Assembly: GCA_040394735.1 (NCBI GenBank) | Contig: JBEBRR010000005.1 | Span: forward strand, 28,275-92,274 | Direction: 5' to 3' | Origin: Leadbetterella byssophila_A | Lineage (GTDB): Bacteria; Bacteroidota; Bacteroidia; Cytophagales; Spirosomataceae | DNA length: 64,000 nt | Shown here: positions 8,673 through 17,542 of the stretch, in pieces | Numbering within the stretch: position 1 is the first letter of the stretch | Layout of the letters: every line of letters begins with the position of its first letter | Notes under the pieces: model-generated | The model's input: the letters and a program-made list of their open reading frames with translations, nothing else | What the model was told of the DNA's origin: nothing | The model's database searches: none | Made by a program: the position numbers and the translations under genes

Positions 8673-10265
8673 TCATTCTAACCTGAGGGTGCGAAACTCG
8701 TAATTTGCCCTCACCCGGAGTGCTTCACGGGTAGTGACTATCTTTTCCGGTGGGGTAAGCTTTTCCAGGTCGCCCGGGTCCCATATTCCGTTATTATTGG
8801 TATCATATATTACCGTAATATGATAGGTACCGGGTATAATATGCTCAAACAGAAATTTGCGCGTGAAGCGTTGTCTTGCAAACTCTTTATTACGCTGTTC
8901 ATTTTGCAGGATAGCAATCTTTGGAGTTTCTGAATCCGGGGTATCCCCTTCCAGCAAACCGGTCTGATCGTGCTGTAATATGGGGTTCCTGAGTATAAAT
9001 ACAGCGTTCGTGTCTCCGAGGTAACTTTCGAAAACAGAAGAAGGAATGGTAAGCGAGGTTTCACGCTCGGCATTTGTTTTAATTTTTAAATTAATATGTT
9101 GATTATCAATTATTTGTATATCTACTTTTTCCTTTTCCAAAGTGTCAGTAAGGAAGCGAATCTTATCGGTATCCATGCGTACAAGCGGCTTGTCAAAAGA
9201 AAGCTCATAAGTGATGTCAGAAGTAAGTTCCTGCCCGTTTCTGACATTGGAATTAATGGTCAGAGTTTCTGTTTTTCGTTTCCTGCTTCTGTCTTCCTTA
9301 AAATATATTTTTTGTTTCAGGGTGTCTGTCACAAGGAGAGAATCCCGCAAAAGAATAACGGTATGTACGGTATCGCTTATGCTTTCCTTAAGCTTATAAA
9401 AGTTAAGATGGGCACCTGCCAGCTGATAAGACAGGACGGTAGTATCATTCAGGTTTTCATAACTGACTTCAGCTGATAATGCACTTTTATCGAGCTGGAT
9501 GGTAAATTCATTTTCGCGTGAGATAGCTCTTTTGATCTTATTGCGGCTGTGATCAGAGCGGTAGACTTCCATACCGGGCAGATCAATATTTGATTGAAGG
9601 TCAAGGCTGTCGGGAAGAAAGCCCAGGTATTCTTCCTTCTGATCAAATCGAAGGTTGTTATTTTTATCGGTAAATGCTAAAAGAAAATATTTATCGTTTT
9701 TCAGATTTTCCAGGAGGTATTTTCCGGAGGAATCGGTCTTCACGAAGTAGAGAGGTTTCTTTTTTGAAAAGGCCAGGGTATCTGCAGGGTACAAGCCTAC
9801 GGTGACGTCCATTTTGGGTTCTTTGGTGAAGAGGTCGGTAATGGTACCGCTTAGCTGTAGTGAATCGAGCTCATTTCCTGTACTGATGACCAGTTTCAGA
9901 TTCCTCGCCGGGTTTCTTTCCGTAAGATCTTTTATTCCGTTTCTGAAGTTCAGGGTATAGGTAGTGTTCTCAGCCAAGGGTTTGTCAAACTTTAATGTTA
10001 CTACATTATTCTTTACTTTTGTTTCGTAGGGACTACCGGGATCAGGAACGATAAACAGCTCATTATGAATGGCAGAGGCGTCTACCAGCTCATTGAAAGT
10101 AAGCTTGAATTCCTGACTTTTAAAATTTCTGGTTTTATTTTCGGGAAAAGAAGAAACTAACTCCGGTGGATCTTTATCGTTTTGCCCGCCGGTGGGTTGT
10201 ACTATCTGTGCACAGGATAAAGCAATACAGCTAAGGAGCAGGAAGTATATTAATTTCATATTCAT
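8673..10265 (-). CDS. Ig-like domain lipoprotein (Big_5-type)
   Basis: About 530 residues. The frame extends upstream, but ATG 10265 (or ATG 10259, two codons later) gives a good lipoprotein signal, KLIYFLLLSCIALSC followed by AQ, so translation probably starts there. After a short linker (QPTGGQNDKDPPELVSSFP) comes a bacterial Ig-like domain of the SbsA/Big_5 type with TLNFRNGIKDLTERNPARNL, then a carboxypeptidase-regulatory-like beta domain (KYLLENLKNDKYFLLAFTDK) and a C-terminal domain ending DTNNNGIWDPGDLEK, a calcium-loop-like pattern. It is probably anchored in the outer membrane with a structural or unknown role. The last codons abut the candidate origin; a DnaA-box-like site lies two bases beyond its stop. 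Confidence 0.75.
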   Translation of the reverse strand: MNMKLIYFLLLSCIALSCAQIVQPTGGQNDKDPPELVSSFPENKTRNFKSQEFKLTFNELVDASAIHNELFIVPDPGSPYETKVKNNVVTLKFDKPLAENTTYTLNFRNGIKDLTERNPARNLKLVISTGNELDSLQLSGTITDLFTKEPKMDVTVGLYPADTLAFSKKKPLYFVKTDSSGKYLLENLKNDKYFLLAFTDKNNNLRFDQKEEYLGFLPDSLDLQSNIDLPGMEVYRSDHSRNKIKRAISRENEFTIQLDKSALSAEVSYENLNDTTVLSYQLAGAHLNFYKLKESISDTVHTVILLRDSLLVTDTLKQKIYFKEDRSRKRKTETLTINSNVRNGQELTSDITYELSFDKPLVRMDTDKIRFLTDTLEKEKVDIQIIDNQHINLKIKTNAERETSLTIPSSVFESYLGDTNAVFILRNPILQHDQTGLLEGDTPDSETPKIAILQNEQRNKEFARQRFTRKFLFEHIIPGTYHITVIYDTNNNGIWDPGDLEKLTPPEKIVTTREALRVRANYEFRTLRLE

Positions 10266-10407
10266 TTTTAAGTCGTTTGAAAACACCTTTGATTTTTTTT
10301 GGATTATGATTTCTTTCAACATGCTCAGAGTGAGAAGAGCAGGTCATATTACATGTTCATAAGCCGCCGTAAGTTTGGAGGGCAGGGAGAAAAAACTCTT
10401 TAACATT

Positions 10408-12270
10408 TCACCTGCCCAGATATAACATTAACACGGATATGTCTGCCGGGGAAACCCCGCTGATGCGGGAAGCCTGCCCCAGGTTCATAGGCCTGGCCGA
10501 TGTAAGCTTCTGCCTGGCTTCAATGGAGAGTGATTTCAGTGAGGCATAGTCAAAATCAGGGTTTAATTTTATTTCATCCAGTCGTGACATTTTCTCTGCC
10601 AGTAATAGTTCTTTTTCGATATACTTTTCATATTTAATTTTTATTTCTGCCTGCTCTTTTTGCTCTTTAGTATAGCCTGAGGTGATAGAATCCAGGGTTT
10701 CATTATTAGCAGATATATCATTAATATTTAACTCCGGCCGTTTCAATAAGTTATAAAAGCTGCTTTTTTCTTTTATCGGAGCTGACGCTATTGCTGTGAG
10801 ATAAGGATTTATTTCTTCCGGGGTAACTTTCGTTTGTTCTATTTGCCTGATGAGCTGCTCTGATTTTTGGACTTTCTCCTCTACCCTTTTCCTTCTTTCT
10901 TCAGATGCCAGACCTATTTCAAATCCCTTGGGTGTAAGCCGTATATCAGCGTTATCCTGGCGCAAAATGGTTCTGAATTCAGCCCTTGAAGTAAACATTC
11001 TGTAGGGTTCGTCTGTGCCTTTATTAACCAGGTCGTCAATCAATACACCAATATAGGCCTCATCTCTTTTGAGATAAAACTCACTTAGCTGATTTGCTTT
11101 GCGGTGAGCATTTATACCTGCAATAAGACCCTGTGCAGCTGCCTCCTCATAGCCGGTGGTACCATTGATCTGTCCGGCAAAGAACAGATTTTCAACCAGC
11201 CGGGTCTCGAGGGTGAGTTTTAACTGGGTGGGCGGAAAATAATCATATTCTATGGCATAGCCGGGCCTCAGCATTTTAACGTTTTCAAAACCGGGTATTT
11301 TAGTAATGGCTGAATATTGAATATCTTCCGGTAAGGAGGTAGAGAAGCCGTTTACATACATTTCAATGGTGTTTCTACCTTCCGGTTCGAGGAAAATCTG
11401 ATGGCTGTCTTTCTCGGCAAACCGGTTAATTTTGTCTTCTACAGAAGGACAATACCGTGGTCCTAATCCCATAATCCTGCCGTTAAACATAGGTGATTTA
11501 TCGAATCCTTTTCGCAATTCTTCATGAACTGCAATGTTGGTATAACTGATCCAACAAGAGTTTTGCCGTGTTAAATGAGGAGTATCTGTGTAAGAAAACT
11601 TCTCCGGATTTTCATCTCCAAGTTGCTCCTGCATCGCTTCATAATTGATGCTTCTCCCATCTACGCGGGGCGGGGTTCCGGTTTTCATTCTTCCTGATTC
11701 GAAACCCAAAGATACCAGTTTTTCGGTAATTCCGAAGGCTGCTGATTCGCCTGTTCTGCCTCCGCCAAAGTTCTTCTCGCCTATGTGTATTTTGCCATTC
11801 AGGAAAGTGCCATTGGTCAAAACCACTGTTTTTGCTTTTATTTCGAGTCCTAATGAGGTTTTAATACCGTTTACCCGGTTATTTTCTACCAGCAGATCAG
11901 TAACCATTTCCTGCCAGAAAGAAACGTTTTTGTTTTTTTCGAGCTTATCTCTCCAATTAAGAGCGAACTCCATTCTATCTGACTGGCACCTTGGCGACCA
12001 CATGGCGGGTCCTTTTGACCGGTTTAGCATGCGAAACTGGATCATGGTTTCGTCAGAAACAATTCCTGACATCCCTCCGAGGGCATCTATTTCCCTTACA
12101 ATTTGTCCTTTGGCTACCCCACCCATTGCCGGGTTGCATGACATTTGGGCTATGGTTTGAAGGTTCATGGTTACCAGAAGTACCTGAGAACCCATAGTAG
12201 CAGCGGCATGTGCTGCTTCACATCCGGCGTGACCGGCCCCTACTACAATTACATCGTATTCACTAAACAT
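10408..12270 (-). CDS. mnmG: tRNA uridine-5-carboxymethylaminomethyl modification enzyme MnmG (GidA)
   Basis: 620 residues, full length. With MnmE it installs the 5-carboxymethylaminomethyl group on wobble uridine 34 of several tRNAs, using FAD, NADH and folate. The FAD-binding motif VIVVGAGHAGCEAA is at residues 8-21. The MnmG signatures MSCNPAMGGVAKG, GTPPRVDGRSINY and GQINGTTGYEEAAAQGLIAGINA are intact, as is the C-terminal helical MnmE-binding region ending SRISGVSPADISVLMLYL. The protein is cytoplasmic. Two parS sites occupy the 52-base gap before its start codon, so its promoter either overlaps them or lies in the upstream gene. mnmE is not in the window. Confidence 0.97.
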   Translation of the reverse strand: MFSEYDVIVVGAGHAGCEAAHAAATMGSQVLLVTMNLQTIAQMSCNPAMGGVAKGQIVREIDALGGMSGIVSDETMIQFRMLNRSKGPAMWSPRCQSDRMEFALNWRDKLEKNKNVSFWQEMVTDLLVENNRVNGIKTSLGLEIKAKTVVLTNGTFLNGKIHIGEKNFGGGRTGESAAFGITEKLVSLGFESGRMKTGTPPRVDGRSINYEAMQEQLGDENPEKFSYTDTPHLTRQNSCWISYTNIAVHEELRKGFDKSPMFNGRIMGLGPRYCPSVEDKINRFAEKDSHQIFLEPEGRNTIEMYVNGFSTSLPEDIQYSAITKIPGFENVKMLRPGYAIEYDYFPPTQLKLTLETRLVENLFFAGQINGTTGYEEAAAQGLIAGINAHRKANQLSEFYLKRDEAYIGVLIDDLVNKGTDEPYRMFTSRAEFRTILRQDNADIRLTPKGFEIGLASEERRKRVEEKVQKSEQLIRQIEQTKVTPEEINPYLTAIASAPIKEKSSFYNLLKRPELNINDISANNETLDSITSGYTKEQKEQAEIKIKYEKYIEKELLLAEKMSRLDEIKLNPDFDYASLKSLSIEARQKLTSARPMNLGQASRISGVSPADISVLMLYLGR

Positions 12271-12279
12271 ACATTTTGA

Positions 12280-12295
12280 TGTTTCACGTGAAACA
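12280..12295. promoter_or_regulatory. parS: parS site 1 (ParB-binding)
   Basis: TGTTTCACGTGAAACA is a perfect 16-bp palindrome identical to the widely conserved bacterial parS consensus. It lies 9 bases upstream of the mnmG start codon. ParB (Spo0J) binds such sites close to the replication origin to load SMC and segregate the chromosome. parA and parB are not in the window. Confidence 0.92.
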
Positions 12296-12305
12296 TAATA
12301 TCACA

Positions 12306-12321
12306 TGTTTCACGTGAAACT
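12306..12321. promoter_or_regulatory. parS: parS site 2 (ParB-binding)
   Basis: TGTTTCACGTGAAACT is the same palindrome with one change at the last base, 26 bases from the first site centre to centre and one base from the stop codon of the upstream gene. The pair fills the 52-base gap almost completely. Confidence 0.88.
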
Positions 12322-12322
12322 T

Positions 12323-15300
12323 TTAATTTATCCTTTTGAAATAATTATCCGTTTGATTTTTATAGAAAGGTGTAAAATTTGGAGGGGTAGTTCTCAGTAA
12401 CTCTACCTGCTTCTCCTTTTCCTTTTTAAATTTTTCAAGATCCGGCGGACTCGGCTTATTGATTTTAGTGGCTGTTCTCCCCTTTCTTGTGGGATCCATC
12501 TCTTGCTCTTTTATCGCTTTGTCTGCTTCAAGTAAACGTGTTTCAATATCTTTTTGTCGACGCTTTAATTCAGGAGTCACTCTTTTATTGACGAGGTCTT
12601 CTTCGGATTTTTCCATTTCTTTTTCAAGATTTTCTAGTTCATTGCCTAGTTTTTTACCGGCCTCTGTTCCGTTTAACTGATCTTGCATTTCCTGTAGCTG
12701 CTTCCGGAGCTTTGCCTGCTCATTCACTATCTTGGCAATTTCTTCTGATATCTGCCTTTGTGTTTTTCCTTCAGCACCTATGCCCTGAATCCGCTCATTG
12801 ATCAGCTTTTGTTTCTGACCGAATTCTCCTGACTGATCTCCGGGTTTACCGTCTTTTCCTGATCCTGATGAGGACATCTGTTGTTGCATCTGTTTAAACA
12901 CATCACTTAACATCAGGGCCAGATTATTCATAGAGGTCATGGTAGATTGTTGTTTGGAAGCTGCATTGGGAAGTTTACGTTCACGAATCAGCTTTACTGA
13001 TTCATCAATATTATTTTTCATAGATGTAACTTCTTTTGTTACCATTGCTTCTAACTGCATCACCCGCCCGGCCAGGGCAAAAAGAGAATCTTCAATAATT
13101 TTGGCATCATTTGAAATATTTAGCTGCTCCTGAGAGAGTGGAACAAAGCGGGGATCTGATACAGCAATATTCCGGAAATTTTTCATGATGCGTTCCTGGT
13201 CATGTGATATTTTAATCAGGTTTTCCAGTATTTCCCGCAATGAATTCATGTCCATTTGAGTCTGCTGCATTTCGGCCGATTGCATTTGCTGCTCTAAAGC
13301 ATCTGCCATATCTTTCATTTTCCTGGCAGCATTTTTTTGGGCTTTAGAAGCTGAATCATTTTTCTTTTGCTGAAGATTGGATTTGGCATTTTTTTGTTCC
13401 TGGTTGATGTCTTTCTGTTCCTGCTCACGGGGGTCAAAAGATTTATTCAATTCATCGCTTTGCTTTTCAATGTCTTCCAGCTTTTTGGAAAGGTCTTCAA
13501 ATTCTTTGTTTAACTGCTCCTGTTCTTTTTCCAGATTTTCCTCCTGGCCTGCTCTCTCAGAAAGTTCTTCCTGCTTTTCACTTAATTCGCGCAGATCTTT
13601 TACTGTTTCTTCTATTTTTTGCTTACGCTGAAGATCTTTAAATAGATTCAGGGTTCTGTCCAGTTCTTTATCAAGGTTTCTTTGCTGACGGTTAAACTTT
13701 TCCAGCTGATCAAGCGATTTTTCGTCCAAACTCTTTTCCAGTAGCTTTTTTAATTCTTCGAGAACCTTTGAGTCTTCATTTTTCATTAAATCATTCAGCA
13801 TCTTCTGAAGCATCTCCATTTTTTCAATCAGTTTAGGATCCTGCTGATCAAAACGATTTTGTTTTTCCAGTAATTCCTGTAGCTGATCTTTTAAAGCCTT
13901 CAACTCCTTGTTGAGTTCTTCCTTTTTATTTAACAGGCCTTCCAGGTCTTTTTTGTCCTGAAAGTCAGTTTCTTTTTTCTTCTTTAAATCATTTTCAAGT
14001 GCATTCAGGTCTTTTTTGAAGTCTTTTGATTTTTTTACCAGTTCCTCAAACTTGTCCTGGGTTTTATTCACCTCTTTTTCCACATCCTGTGAATATTCTT
14101 CAGAGGTTGGCATATTAAAGGTTAAAAGGGAAGATTTGGTAGATTTTTTTCCGTTAACCCCATCATTATCGGTTACTATGAGGTAATACTCCAGCTGATC
14201 ATTCTTTTCCAGTCCCAGCGTATTCAGATCTACCTGGTAAAAGAAGGTTTGAGATAAAGAGGTTTTATTAAAGGGAATACGGATAAGCTTAAAGCTTTTT
14301 TCATTGGTTTTCCGATAGGCAAACTGAAAATCAGAAATACCATAATCGTCTGATAGGGTTCCTCCTATCCCTATATAATTGTAGAGAGAAGAATCAGAGA
14401 TTTGTTCGAAGTTAATTTGTGGATATCTGTCGGGGATAACGTTAATAAAGTAGTTGATAGGATCAGCATTATGAGAATTGAGGTTTTTAAGAACAATCTC
14501 ATATGCCGTGGTTCGGGATATTTTTTTCTGATAATTGTAATCAGAGAACAAACCTTTTTCCACATTCACTTTTTCAGTACTATCAAAGATCATTTCAAAA
14601 TTATCGGTCTCATCGGTCTTGAAAACCCAGCGGATAACCGTACCTTCAGGGACCACAAGATTACCCACATTGTCAAACTCTTCTGAAGGTTTGCCGAGGT
14701 AAGATGGATATTTCAGGGCCACATTAAACGACAGGAGATTGGGACGTGAAACCAGGCTGATCCGGAAAGAATTGGAAGTGTATCCTCCTGCCAGAAAATG
14801 AAAATCCGTATTTTCCTGGATATGAGTGAATGTATAATCAAAAGTACGTTCATCTGAAATATTCATTTTATATTTTCTTCCGTTAGATACCAGAAAAACT
14901 TCTTCAGGAAGAGAATTGCCCAGCAGGCGGAGGTTCAAAGTAAAATCTTCATGCTTTATAGCATCCAGCTTTTTGTTCAGAATTTCAAACTGGAACGGAG
15001 CCGGTTCAGCAAAAGTTTTACTGAATTTTACAATACGCTCTGTACTGTTGAAAAATGCAGGCGCAATTGCCGAAATTAACAGGACCAGCAGAATGGGGGG
15101 AACAGCATACTTCAGGTATTTTCTGTTCTCTTTTAAGTTAATAGCATCAGCAAAGCGAACCAGTCTCAACTCTTCTGTTTTTTGGGCAATGCCGGCTTCC
15201 AGCAGCGCGTTTTGCTCAGAAGAGAGGCCCGCCAGCTGCAGCGTATTAAGCAACTTATCTTTCACATGTGGAAAAAACTGACCGATCTGAACCGCAGCTT

Positions 15301-15577
15301 CTTCATCAGTGAGCGGCTTATTAATATTCAGCAGGTAAAAGGCCGGTTTCAGGATAAATTGTGTAAGAGTATAGGCAGAGACTGCTATAAAGCAGAGTAA
15401 AAGGACCATACGGAATGGTGTACCAAAACGGCCGATATATTCCAGGAAATTTACTGTCAGGAACACACCGGCTATAAGGGCGATACTGATAAGTGCACCT
15501 TTAATAAGCTGATTTTTGTAAAATTTTTTCTTGTAATCGGCTATTTTATCAAGTGTCGATCTTATGGCACTGTTCAT
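12323..15577 (-). CDS. large coiled-coil membrane protein (DUF4175-like)
   Basis: 1084 residues. Three hydrophobic helices near residues 24-45, 54-75 and 157-175 anchor it in the inner membrane. They are followed by beta-rich segments to about residue 510, then a long, very charged coiled coil rich in Lys, Glu and Gln (about 515-800 and 930-1050), and a basic tail ending TPFYKNQTDNYFKRI. The overall plan resembles the DUF4175 family of Bacteroidota; no enzyme motif is visible. It sits 6 bases after the exonuclease III gene and its stop lies one base from parS site 2. Function unknown; a structural or envelope-tethering role would be a guess. Confidence 0.7.
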   Translation of the reverse strand: MNSAIRSTLDKIADYKKKFYKNQLIKGALISIALIAGVFLTVNFLEYIGRFGTPFRMVLLLCFIAVSAYTLTQFILKPAFYLLNINKPLTDEEAAVQIGQFFPHVKDKLLNTLQLAGLSSEQNALLEAGIAQKTEELRLVRFADAINLKENRKYLKYAVPPILLVLLISAIAPAFFNSTERIVKFSKTFAEPAPFQFEILNKKLDAIKHEDFTLNLRLLGNSLPEEVFLVSNGRKYKMNISDERTFDYTFTHIQENTDFHFLAGGYTSNSFRISLVSRPNLLSFNVALKYPSYLGKPSEEFDNVGNLVVPEGTVIRWVFKTDETDNFEMIFDSTEKVNVEKGLFSDYNYQKKISRTTAYEIVLKNLNSHNADPINYFINVIPDRYPQINFEQISDSSLYNYIGIGGTLSDDYGISDFQFAYRKTNEKSFKLIRIPFNKTSLSQTFFYQVDLNTLGLEKNDQLEYYLIVTDNDGVNGKKSTKSSLLTFNMPTSEEYSQDVEKEVNKTQDKFEELVKKSKDFKKDLNALENDLKKKKETDFQDKKDLEGLLNKKEELNKELKALKDQLQELLEKQNRFDQQDPKLIEKMEMLQKMLNDLMKNEDSKVLEELKKLLEKSLDEKSLDQLEKFNRQQRNLDKELDRTLNLFKDLQRKQKIEETVKDLRELSEKQEELSERAGQEENLEKEQEQLNKEFEDLSKKLEDIEKQSDELNKSFDPREQEQKDINQEQKNAKSNLQQKKNDSASKAQKNAARKMKDMADALEQQMQSAEMQQTQMDMNSLREILENLIKISHDQERIMKNFRNIAVSDPRFVPLSQEQLNISNDAKIIEDSLFALAGRVMQLEAMVTKEVTSMKNNIDESVKLIRERKLPNAASKQQSTMTSMNNLALMLSDVFKQMQQQMSSSGSGKDGKPGDQSGEFGQKQKLINERIQGIGAEGKTQRQISEEIAKIVNEQAKLRKQLQEMQDQLNGTEAGKKLGNELENLEKEMEKSEEDLVNKRVTPELKRRQKDIETRLLEADKAIKEQEMDPTRKGRTATKINKPSPPDLEKFKKEKEKQVELLRTTPPNFTPFYKNQTDNYFKRIN

Positions 15578-15583
15578 AATATT

Positions 15584-16348
15584 CTAAAGGTTTAAATCCA
15601 GCGATACCGGGCAGTGGTCTGACATAAACACATTGGCATGTATCCGTACGTTCTGCAGGGCATCATCTTCCATATTTGCTGCAAATATATAATCTATACG
15701 CCAACCCAGGTTTTTTGCGCGCGAACCCGCCCGGTAAGACCACCAGGTATAGTGATGAGGATCTTTCACCTTGTGCCGGAAAGTATCGACAAAACCAGTG
15801 TTGATAAATTTTCCCACCCATGCCCTTTCTTCAGGCAGAAAACCGGATGTACGGGCATTGGATTTAGGATTGTGGATATCAATATCCGTATGACAGATAT
15901 TCACATCACCGCAGATCAATAAAGGCTTGCCTTCTTTTTTCAGCTCTTCGGCGTAGGTATAAAAATCGTCCAGGAAACGGTATTTTACCTCCTGCCGGAC
16001 ATCTCCCATGGTTCCGGAAGGGAAATAAGCTGAAACCAGCTGAAACCGGTCATACCGGGCAAGAATTATCCTGCCTTCTGTATCATGCATCTCGTGACCT
16101 GATCCTTTAACTATTTGATTTACAGGAACTTTTGATAGAATAGCTACTCCTGAATACCCTCTTTTATGAGCAGGATACCAGTAACAGTGAAAGCCGAGAT
16201 CATTAAAAACAGGCTCAACCAGCTCAGTTTCAGCAAGTTTTATCTCCTGAAGACAAAGAATATCCGGATTTTCGGCAATCAGCCACTCTCTCAGGCCTTT
16301 ATTGAGGGCAGACCTGACACCATTTACGTTAAAGGTAATGATTTTCAT
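15584..16348 (-). CDS. xth: exodeoxyribonuclease III / AP endonuclease
   Basis: 254 residues, full length for the XthA/ExoA family. It cuts DNA at abasic sites and removes 3' blocking groups in base excision repair. Visible motifs of the EEP fold: ITFNVNGVRSA at the N-terminus, LCLQEIKL with metal-binding Glu35, AYFPSG, the catalytic GDVNICHTDIDIHNPK segment with Asp and Asn, RIDYIFA and the terminal SDHCPVSLDL with the catalytic His. There is no signal peptide, so it is cytoplasmic, unlike the exported EEP enzyme at 33.7 kb. The 6-base gap to the next gene suggests joint transcription. Confidence 0.95.
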   Translation of the reverse strand: MKIITFNVNGVRSALNKGLREWLIAENPDILCLQEIKLAETELVEPVFNDLGFHCYWYPAHKRGYSGVAILSKVPVNQIVKGSGHEMHDTEGRIILARYDRFQLVSAYFPSGTMGDVRQEVKYRFLDDFYTYAEELKKEGKPLLICGDVNICHTDIDIHNPKSNARTSGFLPEERAWVGKFINTGFVDTFRHKVKDPHHYTWWSYRAGSRAKNLGWRIDYIFAANMEDDALQNVRIHANVFMSDHCPVSLDLNL

Positions 16349-16400
16349 TGGTATAATTTAGTTCCGAGCAATGAGTTCCGGGTTAAAAATTCTGAGTTTC

Positions 16401-16751
16401 TCACAGGTGTACACCCACCTCTTCCCTGAAGTAACGGATCACGTAATGTTTTAAAAGGGTTTCCTGGCTCAGAAGATCAATGGGCGGAATCTCGCGGGTC
16501 TGCCTCCAGTGCGGCCAGCCTTCTTCATCTTTTCCTGCCAGTTCATAAAAGCCACCCATGCTCAGCACCTTGCATATGGCAATATGCATTAAATCCTGTT
16601 TTTGCTCTTTGTCAAACCGGAGGGCACCCTTGCCCAGCTCCTGTACTCCGATAAGAAAAAGAACACCATTCAGATCTTTGGGTTTTTTACCGGTGGTTTG
16701 TTCTAAAAAACGAACTAAATTGCCCCATATTTCCTTATTTTCTAACGACAT
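16401..16751 (-). CDS. conserved hypothetical protein
   Basis: 116 residues, soluble, no signal peptide. I recognise it only as a small conserved protein of Bacteroidota; no domain name can be given with confidence. The middle (LNGVLFLIGVQELGKGALRFDKEQKQDLMHIAICKVLSMGGFYEL) looks helical, and the WPHWRQTREIPP segment is distinctive. Its start codon is only 7 bases from that of the divergent comF gene, so each promoter must lie inside the other's coding region or upstream leader. Downstream, 52 bases separate it from exonuclease III on the same strand. Confidence 0.7.
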   Translation of the reverse strand: MSLENKEIWGNLVRFLEQTTGKKPKDLNGVLFLIGVQELGKGALRFDKEQKQDLMHIAICKVLSMGGFYELAGKDEEGWPHWRQTREIPPIDLLSQETLLKHYVIRYFREEVGVHL

Positions 16752-16758
16752 ACAACTT

Positions 16759-17478
16759 ATGAAAAATTTTATTACCTCCTTTGGCCGGTATTTCCTTGAC
16801 TTTGCCTATCCCCGGGTTTGTGTTGCCTGCGCGATGCAGATAACGGATACGGAAACCGCTGTCTGTTTTGAATGCCAGTGGTCTTTACCACGAAATACTA
16901 ACCTACTGATACATAACGAATCTCCGGAAAATAAGTTCTGGGGAAGGGTGAAAACCAGCGGTATTTATTCGTTTTTGAGCTTTACAAAGGGTGGAAGAGT
17001 GCAGAATATATTACATGCACTGAAATATCAGGATCATCCGGAGCTGGGGCTTTTCCTGGGGAAACTATGCGGGAAAGCCATGCAGGACCAGCAGATATTT
17101 ACAGAGGCCGACTACCTGATTCCCGTGCCCCTGCACCGTTTAAGACAGAAGGAAAGAGGCTATAACCAGGCAGAGCGGATAGCTGCCGGCATAGCAGAAA
17201 TTCTGGATATCCCGGTGCGGCATGACCTGCTGATCAGAAATAAAGCCACGGATACCCAAACAAAAACCGGCGGCCGTCTGAGCCGTTACCGGAACCTGCA
17301 GGGGGTATTCAGCATCCCCCCGGGGGCATCTGAAATTCTCGGAAATAAAACCGTGATTCTCGTAGATGATGTGCTTACTACCGGAGCGACCCTGGAAGTG
17401 GCAGGTTCTGCCTTGTGGGAAGCCGGTATAAAAGAACTCTATATGGTTACCCTTGCTGCCGTCAAAAGAGGCACGTGA
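16759..17478 (+). CDS. comF: ComF family phosphoribosyltransferase-like protein
   Basis: 239 residues starting at ATG 16759; the frame is open further upstream but that part only mirrors the divergent gene. The N-terminus has a four-cysteine zinc site, CVAC (21-24) and CFEC (36-39), typical of ComF/GntX. The C-terminal type I phosphoribosyltransferase fold has the segment IPVPLHRLRQKERGYNQA and the PRPP loop VILVDDVLTTGAT. ComF proteins take part in DNA uptake (single-stranded DNA handling during transformation) or DNA utilisation; no other competence gene is in the window. It is cytoplasmic. The thioesterase gene follows, with its promoter overlapping the 3' end region. Confidence 0.9.
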   Translation: MKNFITSFGRYFLDFAYPRVCVACAMQITDTETAVCFECQWSLPRNTNLLIHNESPENKFWGRVKTSGIYSFLSFTKGGRVQNILHALKYQDHPELGLFLGKLCGKAMQDQQIFTEADYLIPVPLHRLRQKERGYNQAERIAAGIAEILDIPVRHDLLIRNKATDTQTKTGGRLSRYRNLQGVFSIPPGASEILGNKTVILVDDVLTTGATLEVAGSALWEAGIKELYMVTLAAVKRGT

Positions 17479-17520
17479 TAACTTCAAAGAGCACCCTGTT
17501 CTGTTTATCCGGAATTCCTG

Positions 17521-17528
17521 TATCTTTG
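17521..17528 (+). promoter_or_regulatory. -7 box of the thioesterase gene
   Basis: TATCTTTG exactly fits TAnnTTTG and ends 14 bases before a TTG codon at 17543. Transcription would begin only about 8 bases before translation. No good -33 element was seen. This box supports choosing the TTG over the longer reading into comF. Confidence 0.45.
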
Positions 17529-17542
17529 AAAAAAATAAAAAA

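Noticed and set aside
8486..8686. 66-codon open frame on the plus strand in the candidate origin
   Set aside because: Cys/Tyr-rich translation without any family pattern, no start signals, lies over the DnaA-box cluster.
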